Shown in pieces: positions 6,834 through 8,973 of a stretch of DNA of 8,973 bases. Origin of the DNA: Elusimicrobiota bacterium (GTDB taxonomy: Bacteria; Elusimicrobiota; Elusimicrobia; UBA1565; UBA9628). The stretch is taken from positions 1-8,973 of the forward strand of contig JAHFCD010000056.1 of NCBI GenBank assembly GCA_023249695.1. The letters run 5' to 3'. The notes below the pieces were generated by a model that saw only the letters and a list, made by a program, of their open reading frames with translations, ran no database searches and was not told the origin of the DNA. The stretch's first letter is position 1. Each line of letters begins with the position of its first letter. The translations under genes were made by a program, and so were the position numbers.

Positions 6834-8830
6834 TTCTTCTGGCCTCCCTGGATGATCTCCGACTGCACGCGGTCGAGCGCGCGGCGGGCCGAGGTGTTGT
6901 TCGGCTCGGACTCGATGATGCGGCGGAAGGCCGCGGCGGCCTCCGTCAGCTTGCCCTGGGCGTAGAAGTCCACGCCGGCCTCATACAGGCGCTCGATGTC
7001 CACGGGCGAGAGGCCGGTCGATTTGGCCTCCGGAACCCGCGTCGAGGGCGCCGCGTCGCGCTTGCCGCGCTCGATGACGGACTGAAGCGCGTCGAGGTAG
7101 CCCTTGATCTGCTTGCGCGAGTCCGGATCGGTCTCGAGCTTGTACGCCGAGCGCAGGGCCTTGAGGGCCTCGACGTTGTGCTTGAGCGCGTAGTGCGCCG
7201 CGCCCAGGCGCTTGTACGCGAGCGCGTTCGACGGATCGAGCTGGAGCACCTGATCGGCCAGCTTCACGACGCGCTCGAAATCGCGCTCACGGAGCGCGAC
7301 CTCCATCAACGCCATCGTGCCGCCGACGACCTTCTCGGCGCCCATCGTCGGGGCCTTGCCCGTCGCGTCCGCGACCGGGGCTTCCCGGCGCATGCCGCTC
7401 CGGGCCTCGACGGCCTTGGCCAAGCGCTCGATGCGCTCGTCGGTCGGGTTCAGGCTCTCCGCGTACGCCAGCTTGCGCAGCGCCGACTTGGAGTCGCCCG
7501 CGACGAAGTCGAGCGAGCCCTCGTAGATGGCCGCCTGCGCCGCGTCGGTCTGGTAGTCCTTGACCTCGGGGAAGATGGAGGCGACGGCCGTCATGCGCTC
7601 CAGGCTCTGTTGAAGACGAGCGTCCTTAGGCTTCAGAGACAGCGCCTGCGTGAGCTTGTCCGCGGCCTCGAGGTAGCGCCCGCCGGTCGCGTCGACCTTG
7701 GCCTGGCGCAGGAACTCGTCGATCGCCGTGCGCTTGTACAGCGCCAGGTCCTCCAGCTGATAGCGGAAGTCGGGGGTGCCGACGGCCGCCAGGTCGCGCA
7801 GGTTCTCGAGGATCGCCTCGCCGAACGCGGCGTCGGCCTGCTTCGGGCGGCCGAAGCGCATCGTAAGTCCCAGGCGGTGGGAGCCGGAGGTCGAGCTCAG
7901 GCCCCCGATCGGCAGCGCGAAGCCGTAGTCGAACTGCATCCGGCTGACCTTGTAGGACAGGCCGAACGACAGCTGGCGGAAGTCCCGGCTTCCCGTCGAC
8001 AGCGAGCCGCGGACGCCGAACGAGCCGTGCAGAAGGGTGGGGAGCCACTTCTCCGCGCCCACGGCGAGGATCTTGTCCGTCGAGCCGTCCGGAGCGCTCT
8101 GCAGGCGGACGTCGCCGGTCAAGGTCGAGAACGGCGTCTTATAGGCGCCGCCGAACTTGATGTTGCGCCCAAGCGTGTCGTTGTCGGAAAATCCGACGTT
8201 CGGCTCCATCAGGTGCTGGATCATCAGGCCGACAGTCCAGCGCGGCTTCACGCGCCACAGGAAGCCCAGGTCGGCGTCGAGGTTGCCCTTCGACGCGTGC
8301 TGGAGCACCGGGTCGGGCGTTCCGGTGGCCACGCCGGTGTTCGAGATGCCGCTGCCCGCCTCGGAGGTGCCGCCGACGGACCGGTTCAGGTACTTCAGCG
8401 TGCCGCCGACGTAGTACTGGTTGGGCGACGTCCGCGCGAACAGGCCGCGGCTGTACGAGGTCATCAGCTGGCTCTCGCGATAGAGGCCGCCGAGCGTGAA
8501 GTAGTTCCAGCCCGCGCCGAACGTCCCGCGCCGTCCGCCATCGATGGGATGAGCGTAGGCGATGAACGAGTTGGACGGGTTCGAGCCGTCGGAGAGGCCG
8601 GTGAGCAGGCGCGCATAGGTCGTGCCGAACTCGGGGCGATCGAGCGTGGCGAGGCCGGCGGGGTTGTAGTAGACGGAGTAGACGTCGTCGGCGACCGCCG
8701 TGTAGGCATGGCCAAGCCCCGACACGCGCGCCCCGACGCCCACGTCCTCGTAAGCGGCCATGGCGGCGTTAGCGTAGCAAACCGACAGGAGGATGGTCAG
8801 TCCGATTCGGCGGAGGTTGGAGGTTTTCAT
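6830..8830 (-). CDS. PorV/PorQ-family outer-membrane protein with TPR tail
   Basis: A 666-residue protein. A signal peptide ends at AMA near residue 26. Residues about 27-330 form a PorV/PorQ-like (UPF0164-type) beta-barrel: the opening GVGARVSGLGHAYTAVADD (31-49) then YSVYYNPAGLATL (51-63) is the family hallmark, and alternating strands end at RLGLTMRFGRP (319-329). A helical linker follows, then TPR-like units at about 373-406, 432-465, 504-570 and 613-650 (for instance QVLQLDPSNALAYKRLGAAH at 527-546). PorV proteins alone are about 350-400 residues, so the tail is an added module, presumably periplasmic. In Bacteroidota PorV shuttles cargo of the type IX secretion system; whether this family member exports anything is unknown. 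GAGG (8837-8840) lies 6 bases before the ATG. It follows the FlgD-like gene by 3 bp and overlaps the kinase gene by 3-4 bp. Confidence 0.85.
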   Translation of the reverse strand: MKTSNLRRIGLTILLSVCYANAAMAAYEDVGVGARVSGLGHAYTAVADDVYSVYYNPAGLATLDRPEFGTTYARLLTGLSDGSNPSNSFIAYAHPIDGGRRGTFGAGWNYFTLGGLYRESQLMTSYSRGLFARTSPNQYYVGGTLKYLNRSVGGTSEAGSGISNTGVATGTPDPVLQHASKGNLDADLGFLWRVKPRWTVGLMIQHLMEPNVGFSDNDTLGRNIKFGGAYKTPFSTLTGDVRLQSAPDGSTDKILAVGAEKWLPTLLHGSFGVRGSLSTGSRDFRQLSFGLSYKVSRMQFDYGFALPIGGLSSTSGSHRLGLTMRFGRPKQADAAFGEAILENLRDLAAVGTPDFRYQLEDLALYKRTAIDEFLRQAKVDATGGRYLEAADKLTQALSLKPKDARLQQSLERMTAVASIFPEVKDYQTDAAQAAIYEGSLDFVAGDSKSALRKLAYAESLNPTDERIERLAKAVEARSGMRREAPVADATGKAPTMGAEKVVGGTMALMEVALRERDFERVVKLADQVLQLDPSNALAYKRLGAAHYALKHNVEALKALRSAYKLETDPDSRKQIKGYLDALQSVIERGKRDAAPSTRVPEAKSTGLSPVDIERLYEAGVDFYAQGKLTEAAAAFRRIIESEPNNTSARRALDRVQSEIIQGGQKK

Positions 8831-8833
8831 GGC

Positions 8834-8973
8834 TTACCTCACCACCAGGAGGGTGCCTGAATAGGTCTTGCCCTCCGCTTCGATCCGATAGACGTAGAGG
8901 CCGCTGCGCACCGCGCCTTCCGTCGTCCGGCCGTCCCATTTCGCGTGCTGAGGGAGGGTTCCGCCCGCGCAGC
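8834..8973 (-). CDS. C-terminal end of a protein with a FlgD-Ig/sorting-like domain (partial)
   Basis: The last 45 codons of a gene that enters from the right edge. The visible end reads KWDGRTTEGAVRSGLYVYRI, then EAEGKTYSGTLLVVR and TAA. This is the closing beta-sandwich of FlgD-Ig-like domains, in which W-D-G-R, a turn, G-x-Y-x-Y-R-[IL] and a final strand ending in a basic residue recur. Such domains close many large secreted proteins and resemble type A sorting domains of the type IX system. The bulk of the protein lies outside the window. It ends 3 bp before the PorV-like gene, whose ribosome binding site is inside its last codons, so the two are cotranscribed. Confidence 0.75.
   Translation of the reverse strand, partial: CAGGTLPQHAKWDGRTTEGAVRSGLYVYRIEAEGKTYSGTLLVVR

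Noticed and set aside
5538..6965. Open frame of 475 codons on the + strand
   Set aside because: Antisense to the histidine kinase, whose motifs are intact. No independent coding evidence.
7178..8860. Open frame of 560 codons on the + strand
   Set aside because: Antisense to the PorV-like gene, composition is Arg/Ala/Gly-rich without recognisable domains; an artefact of codon bias.

Overview
The window is GC-rich bacterial chromosomal DNA, with strong third-position G/C bias in every real gene. A PorV/PorQ-like outer-membrane protein sits next to a FlgD-Ig-like C-terminal domain, and MltG, an HAMP histidine kinase and a bacterial-type aspartyl-tRNA synthetase are also present. Together they point to a Gram-negative, diderm lineage. 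Elusimicrobiota is my best guess, because PorV-like proteins with TPR tails and FlgD-like C-terminal domains are common there. This is inference; no single gene here proves the phylum.

Left part (1-3338, mostly + strand). The first ~100 bp look like the 5' end of an insertion sequence: the first 15 codons of a leftward transposase-like ORF (1-45) behind two copies of a 17-bp repeat (59-75 and 83-99). A small secreted, six-cysteine protein of unknown function follows (165-791). Next come a CRP/FNR-type regulator (844-1530) and aspS (1548-3338), separated by 17 bp and probably cotranscribed. Both 165 and 844 are preceded by good sigma-70-type promoters whose -10 box ends exactly 7 bp before the A of the ATG, so both mRNAs are predicted to be leaderless. 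In contrast, aspS and most genes inside the operons have recognisable Shine-Dalgarno sequences.

Middle (3335-3974, - strand). A short membrane-anchored Ala/Pro-rich protein of unknown function runs tail-to-tail into aspS, and the two stop codons overlap. To its right is a tRNA-Ala(CGC) gene with its own promoter (3984-4012) and a near-ideal intrinsic terminator (3864-3894), the only convincing one in the window.

Right part (4072-8973, - strand). This is one tightly packed operon. In transcription order it holds the end of a secreted protein with a FlgD-Ig/sorting-type C-terminal domain (8834-8973), a PorV-like beta-barrel fused to a TPR tail (6830-8830), a membrane histidine kinase (5463-6833), a receiver-only response regulator (5061-5447) and the lytic transglycosylase MltG (4072-5064). 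Gaps are 3 and 15 bp, and two junctions are 4-bp GTGA overlaps. The set suggests envelope export or biogenesis coupled to a two-component signal and to peptidoglycan processing. It resembles in outline the pairing of PorV with PorXY in the Bacteroidota type IX system, but homology to that regulatory circuit is not shown. No CRISPR, phage or defence genes were seen.
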